A stretch of 64,000 bases of DNA. It comes from Pseudanabaena sp. Salubria-1. GTDB taxonomy: Bacteria; Cyanobacteriota; Cyanobacteriia; Pseudanabaenales; Pseudanabaenaceae. How positions within the stretch are numbered: position 1 is the first letter of the stretch; each line of letters opens with the position of its first letter. The stretch covers positions 153,804-217,803 of the forward strand of contig JALQCR010000007.1 in NCBI GenBank assembly GCA_023336205.1, given 5' to 3'. A program made the position numbers and the translations under genes. The notes beneath the pieces were generated by a model, which did no database searches, had not been told where the DNA came from, and saw nothing but the letters and a program-made list of their open reading frames with translations. This document shows positions 28,213 through 36,542 of the stretch, piece after piece.

Positions 28213-29614
28213 TATATTAGTCCGCGCACTCAAGAAATATTTGGCATATCCGTTGAAGAATTTACTGAGCATTTGGAATGGGTGTTTGATATGGCTCATC
28301 CTGAAGACCGCGCCGCACTAAATGAGATAGTCAGACTATCAGCCGAAGCACTGATGACTTTTGAACATGAATATCGAGTCTCTAGCTTCTTTAAGAAAGT
28401 TAAATGGGTGCGAATTATTTCTCAACCTCATCGTAATCAAAAGGGTGATACGGTCTGGGATGGTGTGATTATTGATATTAGTCACCAAAAGCAAATCGAA
28501 GAATCTCTTCGTCAAGCCGAAGAGAAGTATCGCAGCATTTTTGAACATGCGATTGAAGGCATTTTTCAGGCGCAAACGGATGGATGCTATATCAATGCTA
28601 ATCCTGCCCTTGCAAATATTTATGGCTATGAAACGCCTACACAGCTATTAAATGAAGTTGCATCTGATCCATGTCGGCTATTCACAGAACCAGAACGTTA
28701 TCAAGAATTTCTGCACCAAATTGAAATGGAAGGTTCTGTGACAAGTTTTGAAGCTCTAGTTTATAAGAGCGATCGCAGTATTATTTGGGTTTTGATTAAT
28801 GCTAGAGCTAATTTTGATGAAAAGGGAAATTTTATTTCCTATGAAGGACTTGTTCAAGATATTACAGAGCGAAAGAAAACAGAACAAGCCCTCAAAGCCG
28901 AGCAAGAGAAGTCTGAAAATTTATTACTCAATATCTTGCCAAAAGAGATTGTTAATCAACTGAAGAGCGGAAATAATGCGATCGCGTCAAGATCGGATAA
29001 TGTTTCCATATTGTTTGCGGATATAGTGGATTTCACAGCTCTCTCAACACAAGTTTCACCAAATGACTTAGTGACTATGCTTAATGGCATCTTCTCCTCT
29101 TTTGATATACTTGCTGATCAGTTGGGATTAGAAAAGATCAAAACAATTGGTGATGCTTATATGGTAGTCGGAGGCTTGCCCACCGCTCGCTCCGATCATG
29201 CTGAAGCGATCGCTGAAATGGCTCTAGCTATGCAAAAAGTAATTTCCAATTTTAAGCGCGGCGATGATACTACTTTCCGTTTGCGAATTGGAATTAATAC
29301 GGGGCCAGTTGTGGCTGGAGTCATTGGCATCCGTAAGTTTATTTATGATCTCTGGGGCGACGCTGTTAATGTCGCTAGTCGGATGGAATCTCATGGTTTA
29401 GCAGGAGGTATTCAGGTCACACAGACAACTTACGAGTTGCTCAAAGATAAGTATAGCTTCTGGCATCGTGGCAAAATATTTATCAAGGGCCGGGGCGAAA
29501 TGGATACCTATATGTTGCTTGATAATAAGTCTCAACTAAGACCAGATGTATTGGAATTAAGCAAAGAAGGCACACAAAGTGTCTCTTCTTCGTTATAGCG
29601 ATCGCGATATTAAG

Positions 29615-29675
29615 AGAATCAAAATTCTTGTTAAAAGTGATGCAAAGCATCACTTTTAACAAGAATTTTGATTCT
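29615..29675. terminator. 29-bp perfect hairpin after the split cyclase gene
   Basis: Arms 29615-29643 and 29647-29675 are exact complements; the loop is AAA closed by ATGC/GCAT. Located 17 bases after the stop codon, before pheA. Confidence 0.75.
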
Positions 29676-29747
29676 GGTTTTGGCGCAAAGCGCTGTAAAT
29701 TACGATAGCCCCAAAGATTTCAGAGTTAAATTTTATCTGAGCTAACC

Positions 29748-30584
29748 ATGACAATGATCGCTTACCTTGGTCCCGCAGGTACATATTCGGAAATAGCTGC
29801 TTTGCAATATTTACAGCTTAGCCATCCAGACTTAGAGCTTGATCCTGCACGGATGTGTCCCTATCCCACCATCCCTCAAGCCATTAATGCTGCTGAGCGT
29901 GGCAATGTTGATATTGCCGTCGTCCCTGTGGAGAACTCAATTCAAGGAGGCGTAACCATGACCCTTGATAGTCTCTGGCAATCGGAATCTTTGCAAATCC
30001 AACAAGCGATTGTCTTGCCGATCGCCCATGCGCTGATTACCCATGCTCAAGATCTTGCCGATATAAAAGTTGTCTATTCCCACCCCCAAAGCTTAGCCCA
30101 GTGCCAACAATGGCTCGACCTCCATTTACCAAATGTTCAACAAATAGCCACTGATTCCAACACCGATAGATTACATAGTGTCGCTGAAGATGTAACCGTG
30201 GCTGCGATCGCCTCACAACGCGCCGCTGAAATTTACAACTTACCAGTTCTGAAATTTCCGATTAACGACCAGCCTGATAATTGCACCCGTTTTTTAGTCT
30301 TAGGGCGCACCGCACCCACGACTAAAGGCACACATTCATCGCTTGCCTTTAGTCTCAAACGCAATATGCCAGGAGCCTTAGTCAAACCTTTATTAGTTTT
30401 TGCCGATCGCAATATTAACTTAAGTCGGATTGAGTCACGTCCCACCAAGCGATCGCTAGGCGAATATATTTTCTTCCTCGACATCGAAGCCCCTATTGAT
30501 GATCCTAACTCCAGTGAAGCCTTAAAAGATCTCCAAGAGGTTACCGAAAATCTTAAAATTCTTGGTAGCTATGCCATTACCTAG
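29748..30584 (+). CDS. pheA: Prephenate dehydratase
   Basis: 278 residues. N-terminal catalytic domain: IAYLGPAGTYSEIAA, VVPVENSIQGGVTMTLDSL and the TRFLVLGR segment carrying the catalytic Thr. C-terminal ACT regulatory domain: SLAFSLKRNMPGALVKPLLVFADRNINLSRIESRPTKR, which contains the ESRP motif of phenylalanine-binding ACT domains. It converts prephenate to phenylpyruvate in phenylalanine synthesis and is probably feedback-inhibited by phenylalanine. No chorismate mutase domain is fused. Monocistronic between two hairpins. Confidence 0.96.
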   Translation: MTMIAYLGPAGTYSEIAALQYLQLSHPDLELDPARMCPYPTIPQAINAAERGNVDIAVVPVENSIQGGVTMTLDSLWQSESLQIQQAIVLPIAHALITHAQDLADIKVVYSHPQSLAQCQQWLDLHLPNVQQIATDSNTDRLHSVAEDVTVAAIASQRAAEIYNLPVLKFPINDQPDNCTRFLVLGRTAPTTKGTHSSLAFSLKRNMPGALVKPLLVFADRNINLSRIESRPTKRSLGEYIFFLDIEAPIDDPNSSEALKDLQEVTENLKILGSYAIT

Positions 30585-30602
30585 AGCGCAAAGCGCTGTA
30601 AA

Positions 30603-30633
30603 TAAAAAGAGGGCGCTAAGCGCCCTCTTTTTA
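30603..30633. terminator. Bidirectional terminator between pheA and the next gene
   Basis: Arms 30603-30616 and 30620-30633 (14 bp), loop TAA closed by GCGC/GCGC, A-run and T-run on the outside. It sits between convergent genes and overlaps the stop codon of the minus-strand gene. Confidence 0.82.
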
Positions 30634-31392
30634 TATTTTGGATTGAGCCAGACGCTTATTTCGCAATAATACATTTTTGCCTTCATTAGTTTGCTCAATT
30701 ACTAATAGAGGTGTTGGTTTAGCAGATTGATCCCAACTGATCACCGCTAGTCGTCCCTGAATCGTAGGCTGCCAATTCCGATTTTCATCGGAAGCAATCA
30801 CAAAACTTTCTAGTCCAGCCATCAACTCCTTGAGAATACTTTGTGATCCATTAGAAGGGATTTTTGCTAGTTTGACATGTATCCGAAAAAGTGTGCGAAT
30901 TTGAGAATTATCATGGTTTTCAGGTTGGTAAGCCACATCAAAAACCACATCAACTTTTCGAGCATTACCACTATCTTCTTCGGTTGGCATCAATGCAGGC
31001 GCAACTTTTTGACGAAGATTTAATTTTATCTGAGCCAAGATGATTTCACTAAAATTTGGCTCTTCCATTCTCATACTGAGATAGTCAAGATTGAAATCTC
31101 GAGAATTAATCAAATCGGGATTGCGCTCATTCTCATCAATAGTATGTAGCGCTAATTTAAGCTTTTTGCCAAGTTCGTTAGTTTTCAACCTTTCAATCTT
31201 CAATAGTTGTCGGGTCTTTTGCAATTGCCAGTAATGATAGGCGATCGCGCCGAGCCCTCCCCATAGCAAGACCAATAGTAAACTCACGCCAACTGTATTT
31301 TGCAGTGGCAGAGTTGATTGCTCGATCGCCCCTAGAACACCTTCGCGATCGCTAGTTTTCACGGATATCACAGTTTTTGATGCGTACAACAT
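30631..31392 (-). CDS. Single-pass membrane protein of unknown function
   Basis: About 253 residues from the ATG at 31392 (TTG at 31398 also in frame). One TM helix at about residues 35-53 (VGVSLLLVLLWGGLGAIAYHYW) is followed by a basic coiled-coil stretch (LKIERLKTNELGKKLKLAL) and a soluble ~170-residue domain with no family I recognise. It looks like a conserved cyanobacterial hypothetical. No operon partners: convergent with pheA, and a ~450-bp repeat-rich gap lies upstream. Confidence 0.6.
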   Translation of the reverse strand: MLYASKTVISVKTSDREGVLGAIEQSTLPLQNTVGVSLLLVLLWGGLGAIAYHYWQLQKTRQLLKIERLKTNELGKKLKLALHTIDENERNPDLINSRDFNLDYLSMRMEEPNFSEIILAQIKLNLRQKVAPALMPTEEDSGNARKVDVVFDVAYQPENHDNSQIRTLFRIHVKLAKIPSNGSQSILKELMAGLESFVIASDENRNWQPTIQGRLAVISWDQSAKPTPLLVIEQTNEGKNVLLRNKRLAQSKI

Positions 31393-31494
31393 AGCCAAGC
31401 CCCAATCATTTAAGTCGAAATATCAGAAAGCTAACTTTCTTTTCATTACCCTGCTATTACTATTCCCTCAAAACTCCAGAAAATTAATTAAAAA

Positions 31495-31533
31495 AAAGAT
31501 GAAAAGTAGCGTAAAGCGCTACTTTTCATCTTT
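31495..31533. repeat. 17-bp hairpin
   Basis: Arms 31495-31511 and 31517-31533 are exact complements around a TAAAG loop closed by AGCG/CGCT. It is the first of five adjacent inverted repeats filling the 31399-31849 gap, which holds no gene. Confidence 0.65.
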
Positions 31534-31540
31534 ATATACA

Positions 31541-31711
31541 AATTCACGAAAGTGTTGTCACACTTTCGTGAATTAGAAACTAAACCTAGTAAGGGTTTTA
31601 AAATCAAGAAATAGCGTAGCCATTTCTTGATTTGGTATTACTGCTATGTACCAATTCACAAAATTGTGATGACATTTCTGTGAGTTAAAAACTAAACCCA
31701 GTGAGAGTTTT
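31541..31711. repeat. Two consecutive copies of composite repeat family A
   Basis: Copy 1 (31541-31640): AATTCACGAAAGTG/CACTTTCGTGAATT palindrome, AAACTAAACCTAGTAAGGG block, hairpin with core AGC-GTA-GCC, then GGTATTA. Copy 2 (about 31648-31711): ACCAATTCACAAAATTGTG palindrome, AAACTAAACCCAGTGAGAG block, then GGTATTTGAG, leading into the next hairpin. The order of blocks is the same in both. Confidence 0.75.
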
Positions 31712-31792
31712 GGTATTTGAGTGCTTTGCACTCAAATACCAAAAAATCATTTAAAAGTGTTGCCTTGCAACACTTTTAAATGATTTTTTGGT
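31712..31792. repeat. Two overlapping perfect hairpins (13 bp and 26 bp)
   Basis: Hairpin 31712-31740 (13 bp, loop TTT, GTGC/GCAC) shares its last three bases with hairpin 31738-31792 (26 bp, loop CTT, TTGC/GCAA). Such back-to-back palindromes are hard to explain as simple terminators. Confidence 0.7.
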
Positions 31793-31814
31793 TTGTTTAA
31801 TCAGAAATTGTAGC

Positions 31815-31851
31815 AAAAGAGAATAGGATGCTTTGCGTCCTATTCTCTTTT
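31815..31851. terminator. 17-bp hairpin ending the Ser/Thr kinase gene
   Basis: Arms 31815-31831 and 31835-31851, one T/G wobble, loop TTT closed by GC/GC. It overlaps the stop codon of the minus-strand kinase gene at 31852-31850. Confidence 0.75.
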
Positions 31852-33628
31852 AATTAACTTTTGTCAGATTTGCAATTTTCCACTTGCCACCTTCAAAAAT
31901 TAGCGTACAAATATATCTACCCCTTGATGGCTGAGACTGCGTGCGATCGATTTTGCCATTGACATACAGTGTCGGACTCTCAAAAATCTCTACAGTTATA
32001 TTTGCTTGATTATCTTGAATACCAAACGATCCTGCACGGCTGACCGTAAATTCGCCATAGCTATAAAAAGCATTATTGCTCTGCAACCAATCGATCGACC
32101 CCTTGCGCTTTTCATAAGCCTCACCTGTTGTTAGTTCTGCAAGCAATTGACGATCAAAAGGTGGGGCAAACATCTGATTTTTACTAGCCACCAAATTATT
32201 CACGATCGCAACTGCCTCAGCCTCAGACAAAGGTTCGATCGGCACTTTTGGCAAAGCTTTGGGGGTAGGGCTAGCTGAAGCTTTGTCTGTAGGCTTAGGC
32301 GTGGGACTAGCCGTAGCCGTAGGTTCAATAGATGCTTGTGGACTAACTATAGCCGTCGGGCTAGGACTTTGGGAAACAGCAGCATTGTTAGAGGAATTAG
32401 GAGAGGGCTTCTCAGTAATTGGTTGAGGATTTGGTTTTTGAGTTGCGAGAACTACGCCGATTGAGATCGCAGTTGCAAAGGCTCCACCCCAGATAGCAAT
32501 CCATAATCCTTGCTTACTGCGATTACTGTCATCATTACTGTTGGATTGTGGCGCATAGGCTTGCACAGTTTGCGGAGATAGTTGCTCAGGTGCGGGATGG
32601 CGATTTACAGCAACAGCAGGAATTGGAGCTGTTGGAGCTGGCAATGGCTGGATCGGTTGATAAACTTCTGTTGCAGGAATAGTCGGCTGACTGTTGGACA
32701 ACAATTCCGTACCCAAATCGCTATTGTTATTTACGCTGTTATTAACACTGACAATGGTGGACTGAAGCCCATTTGCTGTGTTAATCAGTGGTTGATTTGG
32801 TGATTGGCGATCGCCTAATTTTGCTAAAAGCTGACGAATCTCAGCCGCAGATTCATAGCGATCTTTGTAGTGGTAGCGAGTCATTTTAGCTAGCACATCG
32901 ACTAATCCCGACTTGTTTGGGACAAGATGCTGCCAAATTAATTCCCCCGTTTGATAGTCTTCTTGCAATTCACGGGGCGGTAAACCTGTCAGGGCTTGAA
33001 TGCAAATTACCCCGATCGCATATAAATCACTGTTTGGTCGCGGTTTGCCTTGAGCTTGCTCACTGGGCATATATCCCAAAGTACCGATCGCCACCGTCGC
33101 CGCCGTTTGCCCCTCTTGATTAAGCTGCGTTTGCACCTGCTTAATCGCACCAAAATCGATCAGCACCAACTTGCCATCCGATCGACGACGAATAATATTA
33201 TCTGGCTTGATATCACGATGAATTACGCCGTGGCTATGGGTATATTCGACAACGCTTAACAAGTCATCTAAGATCTGGAAAACTTGTGTGTCACTGAGTC
33301 GATAGCCGCGCACTAGTTCTAACTCTAGTGATCTCCCCTCGACAAATTCCTCCACCAAATAAAACTCACTTGCCTCCTCAAAATAGGCAAGTAAACGCGG
33401 AATGCGATCGTGACTGCCTAACTGAGCAAGAGTTTGTGCCTCACTAGTAAATAATCGACTTGCGACTTTTAGATATTCGCGATCGCTACTGGCTGGTTTG
33501 AGATGTTTGACTACACAAAGAGGCTCATTCGGTATCCGTGTATCGTGAGCCAGATAAGTATGACCAAATCCACCCTCACCCAGCTTGCTAGCTATGCGGT
33601 AGCGTCCATCAAGTAATTGACCAATCAT
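31850..33628 (-). CDS. Ser/Thr protein kinase with IMS/ARC6-like C-terminal domain
   Basis: 592 residues from the ATG at 33628 (MIGQLLDGRYRIASKLGEGGFGHTY); the longer frame to 33691 adds 21 doubtful residues. Hanks-type kinase, about 10-270: glycine loop LGEGGFGHTY, VVKHL lysine, catalytic HSHGVIHRDIKPDN and LIDFGAI. A TM helix follows a variable linker (about 375-395, LWIAIWGGAFATAISIGVVL). After a Pro/Ser/Thr-rich stretch, the C-terminal ~120 residues (EAVAIVNNLVASKNQMF...) match the IMS domain of ARC6/Ftn2-type proteins. This architecture is seen in several cyanobacteria; targets are unknown. Confidence 0.9.
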   Translation of the reverse strand: MIGQLLDGRYRIASKLGEGGFGHTYLAHDTRIPNEPLCVVKHLKPASSDREYLKVASRLFTSEAQTLAQLGSHDRIPRLLAYFEEASEFYLVEEFVEGRSLELELVRGYRLSDTQVFQILDDLLSVVEYTHSHGVIHRDIKPDNIIRRRSDGKLVLIDFGAIKQVQTQLNQEGQTAATVAIGTLGYMPSEQAQGKPRPNSDLYAIGVICIQALTGLPPRELQEDYQTGELIWQHLVPNKSGLVDVLAKMTRYHYKDRYESAAEIRQLLAKLGDRQSPNQPLINTANGLQSTIVSVNNSVNNNSDLGTELLSNSQPTIPATEVYQPIQPLPAPTAPIPAVAVNRHPAPEQLSPQTVQAYAPQSNSNDDSNRSKQGLWIAIWGGAFATAISIGVVLATQKPNPQPITEKPSPNSSNNAAVSQSPSPTAIVSPQASIEPTATASPTPKPTDKASASPTPKALPKVPIEPLSEAEAVAIVNNLVASKNQMFAPPFDRQLLAELTTGEAYEKRKGSIDWLQSNNAFYSYGEFTVSRAGSFGIQDNQANITVEIFESPTLYVNGKIDRTQSQPSRGRYICTLIFEGGKWKIANLTKVN

Positions 33629-33682
33629 GCTTGACTCCATCTCTGCAATAAATATAGCAACCGCCAAGGCGGTTAAGACATA

Positions 33683-33735
33683 AAAACCCAAAAATTAGAA
33701 GACGAGCAAAGCTCGTCTTCTAATTTTTGGGTTTT
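33683..33735. repeat. 25-bp perfect hairpin upstream of the Ser/Thr kinase
   Basis: Arms 33683-33707 and 33711-33735 are exact complements; loop AAA closed by GAGC/GCTC. It lies in the divergent gap between the kinase and the next gene, 55 bp from the kinase start, so no gene end is nearby. Confidence 0.7.
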
Positions 33736-33932
33736 ATAAGGTTCGCAAATTTCATGCTTCACGATTTAACGACACCTTGGTTTATGATGGATAAGCTGTA
33801 ATGCCTAATAACTGAAATTAAAGTGTTAATGTCAAAAAATGGCATGGCACAGAATAGACATATAGCTTTTTAGAGATAGTTTGTAGACAAGGACTAGTAA
33901 ACTGCTAGCCGAACCAGTTGTTTTGATGATTT

Positions 33933-34283
33933 ATGGCTAGATATACTCAACATTTCTTAGTTGAAATCGCTCCCGAAAACCTACACTCAACGATTATTAA
34001 AACGTTGGAATCTTGTAGTTTGGTAATTACCTATGAAACCGACGACTATGTAATTGCGCAAGAAATAGAGACGAATGCTTCATTCGCTAAAATGGTGACG
34101 GTAGAAGTCTTGATCCATCGTTCTGAGATTGAAGGTAACCAAGCAAAATTGACTAGCGTCACCAAAAATGCCGAGTTGCCCCTGCGGCTTAATAATCACT
34201 GTCACAGTATCTCTGATCTCGTTTCTAAAGCATTCTGTGACAGTCCAGAATGGAAGCTATTAGAAGTTACCTCAGGGTATTAG
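33933..34283 (+). CDS. Small conserved protein of unknown function
   Basis: 116 residues, no signal or TM. Begins MARYTQHFLVEIAPENLHSTI and has an alternating beta/helix pattern; no motif recognised. It is 19 bp upstream of smpB in the same direction, so the two are probably co-transcribed. The tight spacing with a universal gene suggests it is a genuine conserved cyanobacterial protein. Confidence 0.65.
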   Translation: MARYTQHFLVEIAPENLHSTIIKTLESCSLVITYETDDYVIAQEIETNASFAKMVTVEVLIHRSEIEGNQAKLTSVTKNAELPLRLNNHCHSISDLVSKAFCDSPEWKLLEVTSGY

Positions 34284-34302
34284 ACAGTATTAATGGGAAT
34301 AA

Positions 34303-34761
34303 ATGGCAAATTATTATCGTGTCCTCGCCGAGAATCGGCAAGCTAGATTTAATTACGAAATTCTCGAAACCCATGAAGCGGGTATCGAGCTACTTGGTAC
34401 TGAAGTAAAAGCAGTCAAGGGGGGGCAAGCAAATCTAAGAGATGCTTATGGGATTGTGCGTAAGGGTCAGATCATGCTGATAAATATGTATATTCCCCCG
34501 CACCGTACTACCAGTGTGTATTTTAACCATGAGCCAACGCGCACTCGCCGCCTACTATTGCATAAGGATGAAATCCGTAAGTTAATAGCTGGAGTGCAAC
34601 AAAAGGGGTTGACCCTAGTACCGCTCAAGGTTTATCAAAAAGAGGGCTGGATTAAAGTTGATCTGGCTGTTGTGCGTAACAAAAAATTGCATGACAAACG
34701 CGAAGACATGAAAAAGCGTGATGATAAACGCGAAATTGAACGAGTCATGAAAAATCATTAA
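34303..34761 (+). CDS. smpB: SsrA-binding protein SmpB
   Basis: 152 residues with the SmpB pattern: ENRQARFNYEILETHEAGIELLGTEVKAVKGGQANLRDAYG, PHRTTSVYFNHEPTRTRRLLLHKDEI and the Lys/Arg-rich C-terminal tail (HDKREDMKKRDDKREIERVMK) that enters the ribosomal mRNA channel. It delivers tmRNA to stalled ribosomes. The tmRNA gene itself is not in this window. Confidence 0.96.
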   Translation: MANYYRVLAENRQARFNYEILETHEAGIELLGTEVKAVKGGQANLRDAYGIVRKGQIMLINMYIPPHRTTSVYFNHEPTRTRRLLLHKDEIRKLIAGVQQKGLTLVPLKVYQKEGWIKVDLAVVRNKKLHDKREDMKKRDDKREIERVMKNH

Positions 34762-34887
34762 AGTCAACAGACTTGCTAACGATTAAATATTGCTCACAAA
34801 ACTTGTGGTAGTTTAGAGAAATACAATGTATTCTTGTTGACCCAAATTAAGGCGATACATTTCAGCTCTAGAAATTAAAAAGTTATT

Positions 34888-35670
34888 ATGTCTGCGCCAT
34901 CTCAATTTGCTATCAATCTTAGTGAAAAATTCCCAGAAGATTTAACGAATTCACCTATTCTAGAGGCTGTAATTCATTGGGAGGCTCCTGCCAGTAAACC
35001 TTTAGAGCAAATATTATTAAAGGAAGCGCTAACCAAACATTTGCCTGAATACCCCACTATTCAGACTCAGTATGTCACAGAAGCTAAAATAATGGGTACG
35101 CCTGATGACACGTCTCAATTCTCACAGCACACACAATGGAATGGCTTTAGGCTTGAAGATGACCGAAAAAATTATGTAGCCCAATTTACGCATACTGGAA
35201 TTGCTTTTAGTAGGGTTCAATCCTATGAAAGTTGGAAAAACTTTAAGAACGAAGCCTTGCGAGTCTGGGATGTTTTTGTAGAATTAGCCGAGCCAAAGAC
35301 GATCCGCCGATTAGGGGTTCGATTCATTAACCGAATTCTTATAAAACAAGATGAATCAATCTCAACCTATCTCAAAAGTGAACCATATAGGCTTTCTGGA
35401 TTAGAAATATCTCCAAAATCGTTTTTTTACCAAGATACTTACCAAGTTGCTGGTTATCCCTATCAAATTAACTTAGTTCGTACTATCCAACCCAATCAAA
35501 CTGGTTCAGGAAGTGAGCAAGCGTTGATTGTAGATATTGATGTCTTTACAAATGAAGTTTCTAGTATTCGGGATGATTTAAACCAACAACTTGCGGAAAT
35601 GCGTTGGCTTAAGAATAAAATATTTTTCAGTAATATAACTGATACCGCCTTAAATAACTTTGGGAGTTAG
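34888..35670 (+). CDS. TIGR04255-like family protein
   Basis: 260 residues. The start pattern (PILEAVIHWEAPASKPLEQIL) and the middle segment RRLGVRFINRILI are those I associate with TIGR04255, a sporadically distributed family of unknown function. No catalytic motif, signal or TM segment is evident. It is the first of three closely packed genes (3 bp to the next, then 5 bp), clearly one operon. Such sporadic cassettes are often linked with defence or mobile DNA, but nothing here proves that. Confidence 0.72.
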   Translation: MSAPSQFAINLSEKFPEDLTNSPILEAVIHWEAPASKPLEQILLKEALTKHLPEYPTIQTQYVTEAKIMGTPDDTSQFSQHTQWNGFRLEDDRKNYVAQFTHTGIAFSRVQSYESWKNFKNEALRVWDVFVELAEPKTIRRLGVRFINRILIKQDESISTYLKSEPYRLSGLEISPKSFFYQDTYQVAGYPYQINLVRTIQPNQTGSGSEQALIVDIDVFTNEVSSIRDDLNQQLAEMRWLKNKIFFSNITDTALNNFGS

Positions 35671-35673
35671 GTC

Positions 35674-36132
35674 ATGATCACAGCCATACGAGGAAATACA
35701 AAAACTGCGGCTTATATTGATGCAACTACCCAAAAGCAAAAAGGCTATTTTGACCAGTCTGTAGTTTTGGGGAAGCAATCAGCTTATAACGAGCTATCCA
35801 CCTTTTGGCAAGAGTGCAAATTCCCAAATTGGGATGGTTATAGTGCCTTTGCTGTTCAAGAAGAAACTGTAATTAAGACCTATCGGTTTATTGAGGCACT
35901 ACCACTAGGCTACCCTTTACCCTCAGTTGGGGCTGAACCAGATGGTCATTTAACTCTAGAGTGGTACAGTAATCCGCGTTGCTTACTGTCAGTTAGTATT
36001 AGCCCCGAAGGTATGTTATATTACGCTGCTCTTTTGGGCGGTAGAGATGAGAGGGGATCTGAACATTTTTGGACAGATGTCCCTCAAAGTATCTTGGAAT
36101 TAATTAAAGAAGTTAAAGGGGTAAAGGGTTAA
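35674..36132 (+). CDS. Unknown protein, second gene of the TIGR04255 cassette
   Basis: 152 residues, soluble, not recognised. Contains an FPNWDGYSAFAVQEETVIKTYRF segment and a beta-rich core (GHLTLEWYSNPRCLLSVSIS). It starts 3 bp after the TIGR04255-like gene. The 3' end is a short slippage-like repeat (GTTAAAGGGGTAAAGGGTTAAAGGG, written here in blocks GTTAAAGG/GGTAAAGG/GTTAAAGGG) that encodes KEVKGVKG and the stop, then the next start follows 5 bp later. Confidence 0.65.
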   Translation: MITAIRGNTKTAAYIDATTQKQKGYFDQSVVLGKQSAYNELSTFWQECKFPNWDGYSAFAVQEETVIKTYRFIEALPLGYPLPSVGAEPDGHLTLEWYSNPRCLLSVSISPEGMLYYAALLGGRDERGSEHFWTDVPQSILELIKEVKGVKG

Positions 36133-36137
36133 AGGGC

Positions 36138-36527
36138 ATGATCGATGCTAATCATGTACCTGATGTGAGCGACGATGAACTTCTAGCGAGGTATGTATTG
36201 CAAAGTGGACATCTTCGCAACGATAAAACGGTTAAGCCTGATCTGTTCATGCCTCACCCTCATCAGGAATTGTCTGTAACTCGCTACCTCAATGCAACCA
36301 TTGAAGAGGTATTGCTGCTAGGTGAAGATATAGCTAAAAAGCGTGAGCGTACTTTCTACGGTAGAGCCGACATTAAAGCAATTGACTGTAAAGTTGAATC
36401 ATTAAAAGCAGTTAAAAAACCTCTACCAGAAAATCCTAACCACGCTGATATCCAAGGTTTTCCTCTAACGAAACAAGATCAAAAGGTGCTAGCTCAAAAG
36501 CTAGCTGCTGCTGCCCAATTTCATTAA
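36138..36527 (+). CDS. Unknown protein, third gene of the TIGR04255 cassette
   Basis: 129 residues, soluble, charged. Notable segments: DVSDDELLARYVLQSGHLR, LFMPHPHQELSVTRYLN and FYGRADIKA. I recall similar short proteins of unknown function scattered in bacteria with this DDELLARY...HPHxxLSVTR pattern. It completes a tight three-gene unit with the two genes upstream and is convergent with an ABC transporter gene 15 bp away. Confidence 0.65.
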   Translation: MIDANHVPDVSDDELLARYVLQSGHLRNDKTVKPDLFMPHPHQELSVTRYLNATIEEVLLLGEDIAKKRERTFYGRADIKAIDCKVESLKAVKKPLPENPNHADIQGFPLTKQDQKVLAQKLAAAAQFH

Positions 36528-36542
36528 GTATTTTAAGGCTTT

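Larger units (their letters stand above)
25056..29598 (+). pseudogene. Amide/urea-binding-like sensor - PAS - PAS - adenylate cyclase, split by an IS
   Basis: The two halves, 25056-26687 and 28219-29598, restore one 1003-residue frame when the insertion and one copy of its TATATT duplication are removed. The first half holds a UrtA/AmiC-type periplasmic-binding fold (about 18-385, IRIGVMHFPSDILGNG...) without a signal peptide, so it would sense in the cytoplasm, then a coiled coil (about 430-515) and the start of a PAS domain. The second half completes that PAS (SPRTQEIFGIS), adds a second PAS (about 647-770), and ends in a class III cyclase with both metal Asp (LFADIVDF, TIGDAYM), the EKIK lysine and the WGDAVN aspartate. 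In the current allele, translation of the first half stops 2 codons inside the IS. The downstream ATG at 28273 could yield a PAS-cyclase fragment if transcribed. Confidence 0.93.
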
